Part shown: piece by piece, positions 14,827 through 24,679 of the stretch | Numbering within the stretch: position 1 is the first letter of the stretch | Layout: each line of letters opens with the position of its first letter | Assembly: GCA_036257595.1 (NCBI GenBank) | Contig: DATAFF010000050.1 | Coordinates: forward strand, 1 to 34,651 | Length of the DNA stretch: 34,651 nucleotides | Direction: 5' to 3' | From: DATAFF01 sp036257595 | GTDB lineage: Bacteria > Pseudomonadota > Alphaproteobacteria > Rhizobiales > Aestuariivirgaceae | Notes under the pieces: generated by a model | Databases searched by the model: none | Seen by the model: the letters and a program-made list of their open reading frames with translations, nothing else | Told to the model about the DNA's origin: nothing | Translations under genes and position numbers: made by a program

Positions 14827-15666
14827 GTGAACGCCATTGAAGTCCGATGTCTCAGCAAGACATTTGTCAATGGCAGAAAGGCGCTCGACAATCTCGAACT
14901 CGCCGTCGGAGCGGGCGAGATGGTGGCGCTGATCGGCGCCTCGGGCTCCGGCAAGTCGACGCTGATCCGGCATCTTTCAGGGCTCGTCACGGCCGACAAG
15001 TCATCGGGCAGCCGGGTCATGGTGAAAGGCGCGCTGATCCAGGAGGACGGGCGGCTTGCGGCCGATGTGCGGGCGGCGCGCCGCGAGATCGGCGTGGTGT
15101 TCCAGCAGTTCAATCTGGTCGGACGATTGTCGGTGCTGACCAATGTGCTGGCCGGCAGGCTCGGACGAACGGCGTGCTGGCGCGGCACATTGGGCCGGTT
15201 CAGCACGGCAGAGCAGCACCAGGCGATGAGCGCGCTCGCCCGCATGGGCATTGCCGAGACGGCGCGGCGGCGTGCGTCGACGCTTTCCGGCGGCCAGCAG
15301 CAGCGGGCGGCGATCGCCCGGACGCTGGTGCAGGAGGCGTCGATCATCCTGGCGGACGAGCCGATCGCCTCGCTCGATCCAAGCTCGGCACGACGGGTGA
15401 TGGAAGCGCTCAAGCGGATCAATGACGAGGACGGGATCACCGTCGTCGTGTCGCTGCATCAGGTCGAGTATGCGCGGTATTTCTGCCGGCGCACCGTCGC
15501 GCTCGAGAATGGCCGGATCGTTTTCGACGGGCCAAGCCGGGCGCTGTCGGACGAGCGCCTGCGGCAGATCTATGGAGCGGCGAGCGACGAGCTGATCCTG
15601 CCGCGTGAGGAGCCGGCGGCGGGAAGCGAGCCGCCGCCGATCACGCCGGCCTATGCGTTTTCGTGA
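14827..15666 (+). CDS. phnC: Phosphonate/phosphite-type ABC transporter ATP-binding protein
   Basis: From the GTG at 14827 the product has 279 residues. It has Walker A GASGSGKST at 37-45, the Q-loop VVFQQFNLV, signature LSGGQQQR, Walker B IILADEP with SLDPSS, and the switch histidine in VVVSLHQVEYA. The insert DVRAARREIGVVFQQFNLVG and the SLHQVEYARYFC segment are characteristic of PhnC. The much longer open frame (from 13957) is antisense to nitrile hydratase. It leads a phnC-phnD-phnE operon preceded by a candidate PHO box. A proline-rich tail of about 15 residues (EEPAAGSEPPPITPAYAFS) extends beyond the usual end. Confidence 0.92.
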   Translation: MNAIEVRCLSKTFVNGRKALDNLELAVGAGEMVALIGASGSGKSTLIRHLSGLVTADKSSGSRVMVKGALIQEDGRLAADVRAARREIGVVFQQFNLVGRLSVLTNVLAGRLGRTACWRGTLGRFSTAEQHQAMSALARMGIAETARRRASTLSGGQQQRAAIARTLVQEASIILADEPIASLDPSSARRVMEALKRINDEDGITVVVSLHQVEYARYFCRRTVALENGRIVFDGPSRALSDERLRQIYGAASDELILPREEPAAGSEPPPITPAYAFS

Positions 15667-15688
15667 ATTTCAAACAGGGAGACCTCTC

Positions 15689-16696
15689 ATGATCAACCGA
15701 CGCATCGTGCTCAGTGCTGCCGCAATTGCCGGGGTGCTCGCCCTGCCGCTTCCCGCCACGGCCGAGCCGACCGAGATCAATTTCGGCATCATCTCGACCG
15801 AGTCGACGCAGAACCTCAAGACGCAGTGGGATCCGCTGCTGGCCGAGATGACGAAGAAGACCGGTCTCAAGATCAACCCGTTCTTCGCCTCCGACTATGC
15901 CGGCATCATCGAGGGCATGCGTTTCGGCAAGGTGCAGGTGGCGTGGTACGGCAACAAGTCGGCGATGGAAGCGGTGGACCGGGCGGTTGGCGAGGTCTTC
16001 GCGCAGACGGTCAACCCAGACGGCACGCAGGGTTATTACGCGCTGCTCCTGGCCAATGCGGCGAACAGTGCGCTCAACACGGTGGACGATGCGCTTAAAT
16101 GCAACAAGAGCCTGTCCTTCGGCAATGGCGATCCCAACTCGACCTCGGGATTTCTCGTGCCGTCGGTGTTCGTCTTCAGCGCCAAGGGGATCGACCCCAA
16201 GACCTGCTTCAAGACGGTGACCAACGCCAATCACGAGACCAATGCCATGGCGGTGGCCAACGGCCAGGTCGATATCGCAACGAACAATACCGAGAACATG
16301 GTGCGCATCGAGGAGAACAATCCCGACGCGTTCAAGAAGATCAAGGTCATCTGGCGCTCGCCGCTCATTCCCTCCGATCCGCTCGTGTGGCGCAAGGACC
16401 TCGACCAGGCGATCAAGGACAAGCTGATGACGTTCTTCATGACCTATGGCCGACAGGGCACGCCGGAGCAGGTCAAAGCCGAGCGGGACGTGCTCAAGGG
16501 TCTGAAATGGGGTCCGTTCCGGCCATCATCCGATGCCCAGCTCTATCCTATCCGCATCCTCGAGATCACCAAGTCGATGAACAAGGTGAAGTCCGATGGC
16601 GCGATGTCGGAGAGCGACAAGGAAGCCAAGATCAAGGAGTTGCAGGCGCAGAAGGCCAATTACGAGAAGCTCATGACCGAGCTGCCGCAAAGCTGA
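15689..16696 (+). CDS. phnD: Phosphonate-type periplasmic binding protein
   Basis: The ATG at 15689 begins a 335-residue protein with signal peptide MINRRIVLSAAAIAGVLALP and cleavage near ATAEP. The mature protein shows EINFGIISTESTQNLKTQWDP, the DYAGIIEGMRFGKVQVAWYG ligand loop, GDPNSTSGFLVP and NNTENMVRIEENNPDAFKKI, all typical of PhnD. Homologues bind phosphonates such as 2-aminoethylphosphonate, or phosphite or methylphosphonate. Side-chain specificity cannot be read here. It lies 22 bases after phnC and 16 bases before phnE. Confidence 0.93.
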   Translation: MINRRIVLSAAAIAGVLALPLPATAEPTEINFGIISTESTQNLKTQWDPLLAEMTKKTGLKINPFFASDYAGIIEGMRFGKVQVAWYGNKSAMEAVDRAVGEVFAQTVNPDGTQGYYALLLANAANSALNTVDDALKCNKSLSFGNGDPNSTSGFLVPSVFVFSAKGIDPKTCFKTVTNANHETNAMAVANGQVDIATNNTENMVRIEENNPDAFKKIKVIWRSPLIPSDPLVWRKDLDQAIKDKLMTFFMTYGRQGTPEQVKAERDVLKGLKWGPFRPSSDAQLYPIRILEITKSMNKVKSDGAMSESDKEAKIKELQAQKANYEKLMTELPQS

Positions 16697-16712
16697 GCGC
16701 TGCCGGGGTCCG

Positions 16713-17516
16713 ATGACCAGCGCAGAGCAAGCGCCAGTCGCCATCCCGCCGGTGCCGTTGCGGGAGCGGCTGGCGCGCGCAGCCTTCGTCACGCTCATTG
16801 CGGCAGCGCTGGTGTGGAGCTTCGGTCCGGCCGAAATCTACAAGCTGCCGCAGCTTTTCACCTATTCCGGCAATATCGCCGATTATCTCAGCGGTTTTCT
16901 GACGCCGAATTTCAAGGATTGGCGATTCTACATCTCCGAGATGGTGATCACCGTCCAGATCGCCGTCTGGGGAACGTTCCTCGCGGTCGTGCTGTCGGTG
17001 CCGTTCGGTCTCCTGTCGTCGAACAACATCGCGCCGGCCTCCGTGGTGCAACCGGTCCGGCGGCTGATGGATGCCTTCCGGGCGATCAATGAGTTCATCT
17101 TCGCCATCATCTTCGTGGTGGCGGTGGGGCTCGGGCCGTTCGCCGGGGTGATGGCGCTGTTCGTGTCGACGACCGGCACGCTTGCCAAGCTGTTCTCGGA
17201 AGCGGTCGAAGCGATCGACCCGCGGCCGGTCGAGGGCATCAGGGCAACCGGGGCGACGCGGCTGCAGGAGATCGTCTATGGCGTCATCCCGCAGGTGCTG
17301 CCGCTGTGGTCGTCCTATGCGCTCTATCGTTTCGAGGCCAATGTGCGCTCGGCGACGGTGCTCGGCATCGTCGGGGCCGGCGGCATCGGCCAGGTGATGT
17401 ATGAATCGATCCGCGGCTTCTACTATGGCGAGACCGCCGCGATCCTGATCGTGGTGATTGCCACCGTGTCGCTGGTCGACATCGCCTCGCAGCAGATCCG
17501 TCGGATGCTGATCTAG
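16713..17516 (+). CDS. phnE: Phosphonate-type ABC transporter permease
   Basis: The 267-residue inner-membrane protein has about six transmembrane segments and the permease coupling motif EAVEAIDPRPVEGIRATGAT. This is followed by LPLWSSYALYRFEANVRSATVLGIVGAGGIGQ, diagnostic of PhnE. Only one permease is encoded, so the channel is probably a homodimer; many relatives have two different PhnE proteins. No C-P lyase (phnG-M), phosphonatase or phosphite dehydrogenase gene follows, so catabolism must be encoded elsewhere. The TAG stop lies inside a 21-base palindrome shared with the convergent TrhA gene. Confidence 0.93.
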   Translation: MTSAEQAPVAIPPVPLRERLARAAFVTLIAAALVWSFGPAEIYKLPQLFTYSGNIADYLSGFLTPNFKDWRFYISEMVITVQIAVWGTFLAVVLSVPFGLLSSNNIAPASVVQPVRRLMDAFRAINEFIFAIIFVVAVGLGPFAGVMALFVSTTGTLAKLFSEAVEAIDPRPVEGIRATGATRLQEIVYGVIPQVLPLWSSYALYRFEANVRSATVLGIVGAGGIGQVMYESIRGFYYGETAAILIVVIATVSLVDIASQQIRRMLI

Positions 17517-17532
17517 AGCATCATGCTCTAGA
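17512..17532. repeat. Palindrome containing both convergent stop codons
   Basis: TCTAGAGCAT and ATGCTCTAGA flank a single C, forming a perfect 10-base inverted repeat. The phnE stop (TAG, 17514-17516) and the opposing TrhA stop (CTA on plus, 17528-17530) both fall within it. Followed by CCGGTG, its right half recurs near 33016 (CATGCTCTAG then CCGGTG), so it may be a small dispersed element. It could also act as a bidirectional mRNA end. Confidence 0.6.
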
Positions 17533-18241
17533 CCGGTGATGCTCCCGGCAGGACTACCGTGACGACGGCAACGTAGTGGCAGGCGGCAGCCAGCAGCACG
17601 AAGGCGTGCCACAGCGCGTTCTGGAAGCGCAGGCGCCGCCAGAGATGGAAGATCACGCCGACCGAGTAGAGAACGCCGCCGAGGATGAGGAGGGTCGGCG
17701 CAGCGCCCGGGAGCTCGGTGACGATGGAATCGAAGGCGATCAGGCCGCTCCAGCCAAGCGCCAGATAGAGGCCGATCGAGAAACGGTCGAGATAGCCCGG
17801 GCGGCTCAACTTCAGGGCGACGCCGGCAAGTGCGATCGCCCAGACGGCGGCGAGCAGGCCGATCGAGATCAGCGGCTCCCTGAACTGGACGAGAAAGGGG
17901 GTGTAGGAGCCGGCGATCAGCAGATAGATCGCGGAATGATCGAGGCGGCGGAGGATCCATTTGGTGGCCGAGACGGGCCACATGTTGTAGGCGGCCGAAA
18001 TCACCAGGCCGGCAACCAGGCAGACCACATAGATGATGACCGCGATGATGGTCGCAGGGGCGGCAAAGCGGGCCGCCAGGGCGATCAAGGTTGCTCCCGC
18101 GGCGAGGGCGGCAGTGGCGCCGAGCACATGAATAATGCCATCGGCGATGGTCTCGGCGCGATTGTAGCGCCAGGTCAGGAGCAGGGGGCTGCCATCTTCG
18201 TCGAGCCAGCGGCTTCGCGCCTTGATACGCATGCGCGTCAT
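17528..18241 (-). CDS. trhA: Hemolysin III/TrhA family membrane protein
   Basis: The ATG at 18241 overlaps the stop of the upstream hydrolase (ATGA) and gives 237 residues with seven predicted helices. The metal-binding and catalytic residues of the TrhA/PAQR (CREST) fold are visible: ADGIIHVLGA near the N-terminus, RRLDHSAIYLLIAGSYTPF in the middle and LWHAFVLLAAACHYVAV at the C-terminus. Related bacterial proteins have been linked to membrane energetics; haemolysis is not the real role in most species. The longer open frame to 18607 is an antisense artefact. An N-terminal extension (MTRMRIKARSRWLDEDGSPL) precedes the core and may be cytoplasmic. Confidence 0.88.
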   Translation of the reverse strand: MTRMRIKARSRWLDEDGSPLLLTWRYNRAETIADGIIHVLGATAALAAGATLIALAARFAAPATIIAVIIYVVCLVAGLVISAAYNMWPVSATKWILRRLDHSAIYLLIAGSYTPFLVQFREPLISIGLLAAVWAIALAGVALKLSRPGYLDRFSIGLYLALGWSGLIAFDSIVTELPGAAPTLLILGGVLYSVGVIFHLWRRLRFQNALWHAFVLLAAACHYVAVVTVVLPGASPV

Positions 18242-19140
18242 GCTCCGATGCCGCCCGAGAAGAAGCCATGGAGCGCCGCGATGGTTTCCTCGGGGTTCTG
18301 CTCGGGGAAGAAATGACCGCCGGCGATTGCCCGACCGGTAACCTGCGGCGCCCATTGGCGCCAGATGGCAAGCGGACCTCCGGCCGATTGATACCAGCGA
18401 TCGAGGCCGCCGCCCTTGCTCCAGAGCGCCAGCGTCGGGCAGGCGATCCTGCGGCCGGTCGAACGATCCGCCCGGTCGATGGCAGCATCGATGGTGACGG
18501 CGGCGCGGTACTCCTCGCAGATGGCGTGAACAGTGGCGGGATTGCCGAGCGCTGCGACATAGGCGGCCCGCACTTCGGCGGGAAAGCTTGCGGCATCCGA
18601 GCCCCATTGGGCGAGCGCGTCATCGACCACCGCGGCGGGATCGCCGAGGATCAGCCGCTCGGGCAACGGCTCGGCCTGCGACAGCAGCGACCATGGCCAG
18701 AAGGTCAGGGCGGACGCGACATCGGTCCGGTCGAGGACGTCGACGGTCGGAATGATGTCGAGCAGCGCCAGGCGGTCGACACGGTCTGCGTGATCGAGCG
18801 CGAGGCGGTAGGCGACGCGACCACCGCGATCATGGCCGGCGAGAAAGAAGCGCCGGAAACCCTGCTGCTCCATCATCGCCACCATGTCGCGGGCCATCGC
18901 TCGCTTGGCGTAGGGCGCGTGATCCGGCGTCGATGGCGGGGTGCCGCTCGCGCCATAGCCGCGGAGATCGGCGCAGATGACGGTGAAGGTTTCGGCGAGC
19001 GCCGGTGCGACGGGATGCCACATAAGGTGGGTCTCGGGGAAGCCGTGCAGCAACAGCAGCGGCGGACCGGTGCCGCGACGACGGATGAAGATCGTAGTGT
19101 CTGCGACATCGACATTCGTGCCGGTGAAGTTTTCGAACAT
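18238..19140 (-). CDS. Alpha/beta hydrolase resembling haloacetate dehalogenase
   Basis: The 300-residue protein has the DehH-type layout: LHGFPETHLMWHPVAP (oxyanion loop), ADLRGYGAS, HAPYAKRAMARDMVAMMEQQG, the nucleophile aspartate in AGHDRGGRVAYRLALDH, LALLDIIPT and the catalytic histidine in GGHFFPEQNPEET. The HDRGGR elbow marks the fluoroacetate/haloacetate dehalogenase group, in which aspartate attacks the carbon-halogen bond. In the segment TFWPWSLLSQ the tryptophan of the halide pocket is kept. As I recall it, the adjacent histidine of characterised fluoroacetate dehalogenases (HWSFLAQ) is proline here, so fluoride specificity is doubtful. It is translationally coupled to the downstream TrhA gene. 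Confidence 0.85.
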   Translation of the reverse strand: MFENFTGTNVDVADTTIFIRRRGTGPPLLLLHGFPETHLMWHPVAPALAETFTVICADLRGYGASGTPPSTPDHAPYAKRAMARDMVAMMEQQGFRRFFLAGHDRGGRVAYRLALDHADRVDRLALLDIIPTVDVLDRTDVASALTFWPWSLLSQAEPLPERLILGDPAAVVDDALAQWGSDAASFPAEVRAAYVAALGNPATVHAICEEYRAAVTIDAAIDRADRSTGRRIACPTLALWSKGGGLDRWYQSAGGPLAIWRQWAPQVTGRAIAGGHFFPEQNPEETIAALHGFFSGGIGA

Positions 19141-19151
19141 CGATCGAACCC

Positions 19152-20168
19152 CTACTTCAGTGCCGTGCCGAAAAATCTCACGGCCGCCTCGCCGATGGTG
19201 CGGTGGAGCGCTCCCCGATCGACGCCCGCGGCATCGATGCAGGCTTCGGGAAATTCATCGCGGCCCGCATCGTTGCACTCATTGACGAAAATCTCGTGAT
19301 CGACCAGACCGGGCAGGATCTCGAGCGTGGCGCCGGGAATGTGCTTTGCGGCAAATTCGGCGTTCGGCCCCGGCGGCGTCTGGGTGTCGCGGGCGCCGAC
19401 GATGAGAAAAGCGGGTATCGCCATGCGGCTCAGCCCCAATTCATCCATGCCGAAAGCCTGGATGATTCCCGGCGCCATGGCGAAGGCAGCCTTGATGCGC
19501 TGATCGTGGACATCGAGGGCAGGCCCGGGATCGAGCGGCAGATCGCGCCGCAAATGGGCCGGCACCATCCGGTTGTCCTTCCACCTGGTTTGAAAACCCA
19601 GGTATTTGTCGGCGTTCACCGTTGCACCGCCCACCCATAGCGCGGTGAAGCCGCCTTGCGAATGGCCGGCGACGCCGATCCGCTCGCGATCGACGGTCGG
19701 GCCAGAATCGGGATGCTGGAGCAGGAAGGTGATGGCGAGCGACAGGTCCTTGGGCCGCTGCCAGAGCTTGTTGGCGAGGTAGGCGATGGTGGCGTCGTAG
19801 CTGTTGGCCCGATAATGATCGAGTGCGGCGACGATGAAGCCGCGGGCGGCGAGATATTGGCCGAACCAGGCATAGGTGAGGGCGTTGCTGCCCCGGCCGT
19901 GCGAGAACATCACCAGCGGTCGCTTCGCTTGCGGGTCGAGGAGCGGGGCGTCGCGATGAAGTGCGACGCCGGTGTAGAACGGCATGGTGAAGAGATCGGC
20001 GTCGTCAGCCGGTGCGGCCGGATAATAGAGGGTCAGCGACAGCTCTCGGTCGGCATCGCGAAATTCGAGCTGACGCATGCCGACCGGAGAAAGCTCATCG
20101 CTCCTGGGGACTCCGGACCACAGCATCAAAGCGCAGCAGAACGCGACGAACAGGGAAGCGGCACGCAT
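19152..20168 (-). CDS. Secreted alpha/beta hydrolase, PAF-acetylhydrolase/dienelactone-hydrolase-like
   Basis: GGAAGGA six bases before the ATG at 20168 sets the start (the open frame runs to 20258). The 338-residue protein has a signal peptide (MRAASLFVAFCCALMLWSG). Its hydrolase fold has VMFSHGRGSNALTYAW at the oxyanion loop, the serine nucleophile in GVAGHSQGGFTALW, a candidate acid in IVGARDTQTPPG and a histidine in LVDHEIFVNECND. This arrangement resembles plasma PAF-acetylhydrolase-like lipases of bacteria, probably a periplasmic esterase. It is divergent from the next esterase across about 110 bases and lies just upstream of the dehalogenase-like gene on the same strand. Confidence 0.78.
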   Translation of the reverse strand: MRAASLFVAFCCALMLWSGVPRSDELSPVGMRQLEFRDADRELSLTLYYPAAPADDADLFTMPFYTGVALHRDAPLLDPQAKRPLVMFSHGRGSNALTYAWFGQYLAARGFIVAALDHYRANSYDATIAYLANKLWQRPKDLSLAITFLLQHPDSGPTVDRERIGVAGHSQGGFTALWVGGATVNADKYLGFQTRWKDNRMVPAHLRRDLPLDPGPALDVHDQRIKAAFAMAPGIIQAFGMDELGLSRMAIPAFLIVGARDTQTPPGPNAEFAAKHIPGATLEILPGLVDHEIFVNECNDAGRDEFPEACIDAAGVDRGALHRTIGEAAVRFFGTALK

Positions 20169-20277
20169 CACAATTCCTTCCGGCAATGGCTTGAATATTG
20201 TCGGGATCGCGGCTTTCGCGCAATGTGATCGCTTAAGGCGCGGTAAATGCCGCGGCACTTCCTGGAATGGTGGTCGC

Positions 20278-21255
20278 GTGACCGACGACTATCTTGCTCG
20301 ATTCGAAACTGCCTGGCGACCCCTCGACCCGCAGCAGGCGGCGGTGCTCGCCATGATCTACCGGCGCTATCGCGGCACGCCGCCGGTGCATGAGCTGTCG
20401 CCTGCCGAAGCACGGGCGCTCGATGTCGATTTCAGCTTCTTCATCAGTGCCGGGGCGCCGGTCATTCCGCATATCGAGGAGCAGATATTAGCGGCGCCGA
20501 GCGGCCCGATCCGGCTCAGGCTCTACGATCCCGGCGTGCCGGCGCCGGCGCCGGCCGTGGTGTTTCTCCATGGCGGCGGCTTCGTCACCTGCGATATCGA
20601 CGTCTATGACGGAACCGCGCGGCAGCTCGCCAGGCGCTGCGGCATGCGGCTGGTTGCGGTCGATTACGGGCTCGCACCGGAACATCCGTTTCCGATCCCG
20701 CTTCAGGACTGCATCGCTGCGGTGCGCCATGTCGAGGCGCATGCGGCGGCGTTGGGGATCGATGCAAGGCGGCTGACGCTTGCCGGTGATTCAGCCGGGG
20801 CCAATCTGGCGCTGGCGACCGCATTGGCGCTCAGGGACGCGGGAGAAAGCCCGGTTCGTGCCGCGGCGTTGATCTACGGCTGCTACTCGACGAGCACGGC
20901 GAGTGAGTCCTATCGCGACTATGGGCGCGGCGCCTATCTCATGAGCACCGCCGATATGGTGTGGTACTGGCGCCATTACCTGCCGGAGGGCAAAGGGGTG
21001 AACGATCCGCTGGCAGAGCCGCTGCTCGCCGATCTCCGGGGCTTGCCAGCGCTCCATATCACGGCGGCGGAGTTCGACGTGCTGCGCTCGGACTCGGAGG
21101 AGCTCGCGAGCCGGGCGAGGGATGCCGGCGTTTCGGTGGACTACGCGCTGTGGCCCGGAATGATCCATGCCAGCCTCAACCTCATGGGCTGGATCGATGC
21201 AATGGGTCCGCATGTCGACGCGATCGGTCGGTTTCTGAGTGAAAAGAGTCAGTAG
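20278..21255 (+). CDS. HSL-family carboxylesterase (acetyl esterase/lipase type)
   Basis: The GTG at 20278 fits the family N-terminus and yields 325 residues; the open frame runs to 20077 but overlaps the divergent esterase promoter. It has the hormone-sensitive lipase signatures: VVFLHGGGFVTCD (oxyanion HGGG), the nucleophile in LAGDSAGANLALATALAL, an acid in TAAEFDVLRSDSEEL and histidine in WPGMIHASLNLMG. Such cytoplasmic esterases cleave short-chain acyl esters. The stop codon TAG is the first triplet of the dispersed repeat copy 2. There is no strong ribosome binding site. Confidence 0.85.
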   Translation: MTDDYLARFETAWRPLDPQQAAVLAMIYRRYRGTPPVHELSPAEARALDVDFSFFISAGAPVIPHIEEQILAAPSGPIRLRLYDPGVPAPAPAVVFLHGGGFVTCDIDVYDGTARQLARRCGMRLVAVDYGLAPEHPFPIPLQDCIAAVRHVEAHAAALGIDARRLTLAGDSAGANLALATALALRDAGESPVRAAALIYGCYSTSTASESYRDYGRGAYLMSTADMVWYWRHYLPEGKGVNDPLAEPLLADLRGLPALHITAAEFDVLRSDSEELASRARDAGVSVDYALWPGMIHASLNLMGWIDAMGPHVDAIGRFLSEKSQ

Positions 21256-21316
21256 GAGTAGGCATCAGGCAGTCGGGAAAGCGCTGCCCACGGCCTACTG
21301 CCTAATTCCTGCTGCC
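21253..21316. repeat. Dispersed GGCAGTA hairpin repeat, copy 2
   Basis: The left arm TAGGAGTAGGCATCAGGCAG is followed by the core GGGAAAGCGCTGCCCAC and the right arm GCCTACTGCCTAATTCC with TGCTGCC. It separates two convergent genes. The TAG stop of the esterase is its first triplet, and the opposing gene stops at 21317, immediately beyond its right end. Confidence 0.85.
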
Positions 21317-21868
21317 TCACTTCACCGGGATCATCAAATGCTCCCAGGGCGTGTCCGGCCACATGACATAGGGTGCGTTCGTGTCCGGATTCTTCCCCTG
21401 CCGGGGGTAAGTCTTGGCAGCATCCCCGACATTGAAGATCATGACGTGCGGTCCGGTGTCGACCCATTTGGTACCGGGAGCCGGCCCTTCGGCATGGGGA
21501 TCGGTGTTGCTGGCATCCGAGCCGCCCTTGAGCATGTAGGCGAAGCCGACGACACCGGGCGGCGGCTTGGTCTTGTGCATCCAGGCGTCGGCCCATTGCA
21601 TGCCGGCCGCATCGAGGCACATGGGATCATTGCCAGGGGTTTTCGGATTGTCGGGCATGCAGGTGAAATTGTTCTTGCCCTTGCGCAGGGTCCGCATCTG
21701 CATCTTGTCGTCCATGGCGACGACCGTCGCATCCTTGGCGACCGCCTTCGGGGCTGCCGACATGGCGTTCTTGATGAGCTGTTCGTCGCTCGCCCCATGG
21801 GCATGGCCGATCGCGAAAAACAGCGAAAAACTCGCGGCGAGGGCAAAGGAAACCGGATTGCGGGGCAT
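21317..21868 (-). CDS. Secreted conserved hypothetical protein (183 aa)
   Basis: GGAGGAAACA before the ATG at 21868 is a strong start signal (the open frame extends to 21949). The product has a signal peptide (MPRNPVSFALAASFSLFFAI, cleavage after HAHGA). The mature domain is rich in proline, methionine and tryptophan, with FTCMPDNPKTPGNDPMCLD, AGMQWADAWMHK, GFAYMLKGGSDASNTDPHAE, TGPHVMIF and a final PYVMWPDTPWEHLMIPV. The two cysteines may form a disulfide. The composition suggests a periplasmic single-domain protein of a family common in soil alphaproteobacteria, but I cannot name it or give a role. Confidence 0.75.
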   Translation of the reverse strand: MPRNPVSFALAASFSLFFAIGHAHGASDEQLIKNAMSAAPKAVAKDATVVAMDDKMQMRTLRKGKNNFTCMPDNPKTPGNDPMCLDAAGMQWADAWMHKTKPPPGVVGFAYMLKGGSDASNTDPHAEGPAPGTKWVDTGPHVMIFNVGDAAKTYPRQGKNPDTNAPYVMWPDTPWEHLMIPVK

Positions 21869-22334
21869 TGTTTCCTCCGATCGAGCACCTGAAACCGGTG
21901 AAAGGAGGCGCGGGGGACGCGCCCCGATACGCTCTACGCAACAAACCACGCCCCCGCGGTCGACCGTGGAGCGGGGTCTCTCCTCGACCGACCGGCGATA
22001 ACCTCGGGACCGTCAGAAAAGTTCGATCCGGGCCCTGCGTCGCGTCGAGGTCCTGGAAGGTGCGGGGCAGTAACGGCCTCAAACCGATGCCCCGCACCAA
22101 GTCTTACATGCAGGCGCGTGTACTCCACCACGCACCCTCATGACCAGCTCGGAGGGGGTCCTCACGCTGGCAAAGCAAATCTAGAACGTATCCACAGCTT
22201 CGCACAGCAGAATATGGTTGTGGCGTTACAATGCGACTCTACTCACAATTGTGTGAAAGGTCTGGAACCATCGGCCGTGCCAGCGCATTTGCCCCCTCGG
22301 CTGCGTCATCACGAAGTTCGACCGAGAGGCTGCG
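21869..22334. other. Intergenic region upstream of the microprotein and acs
   Basis: The 466 bases between a minus-strand gene start and the microprotein hold no convincing gene; the overlapping open frames on both strands are arginine- and proline-rich shadows. A 10-base palindrome CACAATTGTG lies at 22244-22253, about 80 bases before the microprotein start, and could be an operator. A promoter for acs is expected here, but no clear minus-35/minus-10 pair can be assigned. Confidence 0.4.
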
Positions 22335-22454
22335 ATGTTGGAGGAACTGACCTTAGCCCTGGCATTGGGTGGGCTTGGCGCGATCATTGGCGTCGACCTC
22401 TATGTGCGCACCGTGTGCGAGCTCGAGCGCTGGCGGGCGCGGCGGCGGCGCTAA
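22335..22454 (+). CDS. Predicted 39-residue single-pass membrane microprotein
   Basis: An ATG at 22335 with GAGAGG five bases upstream opens a frame of 39 codons ending in TAA. The product starts MLEELTLALALGGLGAIIGV, a plausible transmembrane helix, then DLYVRTVCELERW and ends in a basic cluster of arginines. Acidic start, hydrophobic helix and strongly basic end is a normal topology for a tiny inner-membrane protein with a cytoplasmic C-terminus. It lies 98 bases before acs on the same strand. It is too short for most gene callers, and no function can be inferred. Confidence 0.5.
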   Translation: MLEELTLALALGGLGAIIGVDLYVRTVCELERWRARRRR

Positions 22455-22552
22455 TCTTCGGTGACGGCATAGGGACACCATTGCCGGAGGAGAACCGGCT
22501 CGGATAAAAACAGGATCGCCTCCGAGTTTCTGAAGTCTGGAAGGGATCCCAA

Positions 22553-24508
<1,956 letters not shown>

Positions 24509-24566
24509 AGGCAGTAGGCAGTAGGGGAGGGCACCGTTCACTGCCTACTGCCTATTGCCGACTGCC
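24509..24566. repeat. Dispersed GGCAGTA hairpin repeat, copy 3
   Basis: The left arm AGGCAGTAGGCAGTAGGG, the core GGGAGGGCACCGTTCA and the right arm CTGCCTACTGCCTATTGCC with GACTGCC fold into an imperfect hairpin. It starts at the base after the acs TGA stop codon. No run of T follows closely, only CTCCTTTAA. Confidence 0.88.
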
Positions 24567-24679
24567 TCCTTTAAACACCCCTTAGAGAATTTCACGTAGT
24601 TGTGACTCTCGCTTGATTTGCGAAAGCACGGTGACGATTGCTGAATCGCATCAGGGGATTCGAGGAGAGCACAATCGCA

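Noticed and set aside
16671..18623. 650-codon minus-strand open frame
   Set aside because: It is antisense to phnE and out of frame with TrhA and the dehalogenase-like gene, whose own frames carry clear family motifs. Long empty frames are common at this GC content.
22244..22253. Palindrome CACAATTGTG as a firm operator
   Set aside because: Only ten bases, no flanking symmetry and no candidate regulator nearby, so it is only mentioned in the intergenic entry.
24509..24570. Repeat hairpins as classic rho-independent terminators
   Set aside because: No copy is followed directly by a run of T. They may still terminate or stabilise transcripts, but not by the standard intrinsic mechanism.
24571..24679. 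Possible small RNA or riboswitch before the L,D-transpeptidase gene
   Set aside because: Only a five-pair stem (CGATT/AATCG) is visible, with no recognisable riboswitch core.
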